Shown here: in pieces, positions 40,088 to 40,967 of the stretch
Position numbering within the stretch: position 1 is the first letter of the stretch
How the letters are laid out: every line of letters begins with the position of its first letter
Made by a program: the position numbers and the translations under genes
The notes under the pieces: generated by a model
The model's input: the letters and a program-made list of their open reading frames with translations, nothing else
The model's database searches: none
Told to the model about the DNA's origin: nothing
NCBI GenBank assembly: GCA_017470735.1
Contig: JAFUYB010000016.1
Location: forward strand, 1-40,967
Direction of reading: 5' to 3'
From: Lachnospiraceae bacterium
Lineage (GTDB): Bacteria > Bacillota > Clostridia > Lachnospirales > Lachnospiraceae
Length of the DNA: 40,967 bases

Positions 40088-40398
40088 AAGAGTATAAAGT
40101 TACGATTACGCCGGAGGCGTTGGAGGACTTAAACCGCTATCTGTCGTACCTTTTATTTGTAAAAAAGAGCGAGCAGGCATACAATGCTGTATTGGAGGAT
40201 TATTATGATACGATAGATGAGCTTTCGAGAGTAGCCGGGTCATTGCATTTATCTTCCGATCCGGAATTGTCCCGTCGAGGTTTAAAGGAAATGTTTTTTA
40301 TAAGGCATCGATATGTTATGCTTTATTATATAGGCGGGGATGAAGCAGTTGTGGTTTATATTTTCCACACTTTGGAGGATTATAGGAATAAGCTTTAA
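40084..40398 (+). CDS. RelE/ParE-family toxin
   Basis: A 104-aa protein with the ParE/RelE fold order: YKVTITPEALEDLNRYLSYL helix pair, then RRGLKEMFFIRHRYVMLYYI and a last strand VVVYIFHTLEDYRNKL. The Arg-rich strand and the IFHTLEDYR end are typical of the ParE/RelE superfamily. Whether it cleaves mRNA on the ribosome or poisons gyrase cannot be decided. Translationally coupled to the antitoxin by ATGA overlap. Confidence 0.88.
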   Translation: MKEYKVTITPEALEDLNRYLSYLLFVKKSEQAYNAVLEDYYDTIDELSRVAGSLHLSSDPELSRRGLKEMFFIRHRYVMLYYIGGDEAVVVYIFHTLEDYRNKL

Positions 40399-40473
40399 GT
40401 AAAAATGTAATCAGATACATTGCATAACATAAACAAGGTAATATGGCAGGGCATGTCTAATGCACGTTTTTCC

Positions 40474-40503
40474 TTTACATGCACGCTGCATGGATGTTAT
40501 AAT
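40474..40503 (+). promoter_or_regulatory. Promoter of the structured RNA
   Basis: TTTACA (40474-40479), 18 bases and a perfect TATAAT (40498-40503) with an extended TG. Transcription would begin near 40510, exactly where the folded RNA starts. Confidence 0.65.
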
Positions 40504-40509
40504 TCGCCT

Positions 40510-40709
40510 ATGGGTGTCGCCTATAGAAGTTTCGGCTTCCGAAAGATGGTGGACGGTTAGCCCTCTTACCGGAGGGGCGCAATGAGTCCAGTGGAAGTTT
40601 GCCCTGCGGGTACTCATGCTCTGCGCCGACCGAAACGGAGTGGAGACCTGCGACCCTCCGTTTACATAATCCGTCTCAGAGCGGAAATAAGTGAAAGGAG
40701 GGCTGAACC
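40510..40709 (+). ncRNA. Multibranched structured RNA upstream of a 33-aa ORF
   Basis: Several stems can be drawn by eye: TTTCGG/CCGAAA (40530-40544), CGGT/ACCG (40554-40557 with 40629-40632) closing a junction, CCCTC/GAGGG (40561-40576), GGCGCA/TGCGCC (40576-40581 with 40622-40627) stacked on ATGAGT/ACTCAT (40582-40587 with 40612-40617), GCCC/GGGT inside it, and AAACGGAG/CTCCGTTT (40633-40640 with 40656-40663). Nested pairing of this extent behind a consensus promoter points to a functional leader or small RNA. I do not recognise a named motif. Confidence 0.6.
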
Positions 40710-40710
40710 T

Positions 40711-40812
40711 ATGGACATAATCCTTGGTATTATAGCAATAATCAGCTTATGCTGTTCGTGCTTTGCCGTTGGATATGCCCTCGGCAAAGATATTAATAAG
40801 ACGCAGAAATAG
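40711..40812 (+). CDS. 33-aa hydrophobic peptide, holin-like / type I toxin-like
   Basis: The peptide is MDIILGIIAI, ISLCCSCFAV, GYALGKDINK, TQK: one membrane helix (about residues 3-24) and a short charged tail. AAAGGAGG lies 9 bases upstream of the ATG. Size and shape match small holin-like or type I toxin peptides of Firmicutes. It follows the structured RNA and is followed by paired elements GCCGCCC/GGGCGGC (40812-40818 with 40860-40866), a small CTTAC/GTAAG hairpin and a terminator. The toxin role is an inference. Confidence 0.65.
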   Translation: MDIILGIIAIISLCCSCFAVGYALGKDINKTQK

Positions 40813-40872
40813 CCGCCCATGTCCCTGGAGGATCTTACGCAAAGTAAGTGAAAATATAGGGGCGGCGAGAAG

Positions 40873-40900
40873 AGAACATCGTAAATGGTGTTCTTTTTTT
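40873..40900 (+). terminator. Terminator after the 33-aa ORF
   Basis: AGAACATC (40873-40880) pairs with GGTGTTCT (40887-40894), including one T-G pair, around a 6-base loop, followed by a run of T. Confidence 0.85.
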
Positions 40901-40910
40901 GTACCATTCA

Positions 40911-40967
40911 CATATAGCTAATAAATTTATATTTAGCCATATATTGACTGCTTGCATATAGCTAATA
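40911..40967. repeat. 13-base direct repeat in AT-rich sequence
   Basis: CATATAGCTAATA occurs at 40911-40923 and again at 40955-40967, a 44-base period, at the very end of the window. The array may continue outside. Confidence 0.6.

Overview
This window looks like the chromosome of a fairly GC-rich anaerobic member of the Bacillota, class Clostridia, probably a gut Lachnospiraceae-like organism. The pointers are a type III glutamine synthetase, an ANTAR regulator, FeoA/FeoB with its small Cys-rich partner, HisJ-type PHP phosphatase, a giant MBG-repeat surface protein, strong AGGAGG ribosome sites and sigma-A promoters. No tRNA, rRNA, CRISPR array or transposase was seen. Almost all genes lie on the minus strand.

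Layout from left to right. (1) 1-2.7 kb: the 5' part of a secreted protein; a 40-aa ORF containing a (CTTG)6 tract; a two-gene unit made of a 47-aa basic protein overlapping a GNAT acetyltransferase, which resembles a toxin-antitoxin pair; and a plus-strand histidinol-phosphatase. (2) 2.7-10.6 kb: one 2611-aa surface protein with 12 MBG-type modules. Its promoter has a run of eight G in the -35/-10 spacer, and three 20-bp-period repeats lie just upstream. (3) 10.8-13.4 kb: the iron operon feoA-feoB-small Cys-rich protein, with two TTAG-N6-CTAA operators. (4) 13.4-26.7 kb: a seven-gene nitrogen operon transcribed asnB, glnN, gltB, gltD, a short divergent glutamine synthetase, an ANTAR regulator and pyrG. 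It starts from a consensus promoter followed by two hairpins with U-tracts. (5) 26.7-39.7 kb: a four-gene unit transcribed STAS protein, MATE transporter fused to an RsbW-like ATPase, a 3033-aa NRPS (A-T-C-A-T-C-A-T-R) and a SpoIIE/RsbU-type membrane phosphatase. (6) 39.8-41 kb: a RelE/ParE-type toxin-antitoxin pair, then a promoter, a multibranched structured RNA, a 33-aa hydrophobic peptide ORF and a terminator.

The most interesting system is region 5. All three parts of a partner-switching circuit (anti-sigma antagonist, kinase, phosphatase) are co-transcribed with a peptide synthetase that ends in a thioester reductase, and the kinase part is fused to the likely exporter. No sigma factor is encoded beside it. 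I infer that the circuit may control export or synthesis of a reduced peptide (aldehyde or derivative) directly. The product, the trigger and the target of the switch cannot be read from the sequence.

Region 4 funnels ammonium through glutamine synthetase and GOGAT and then uses glutamine for asparagine and CTP. Its ANTAR regulator is encoded inside the operon it probably controls.
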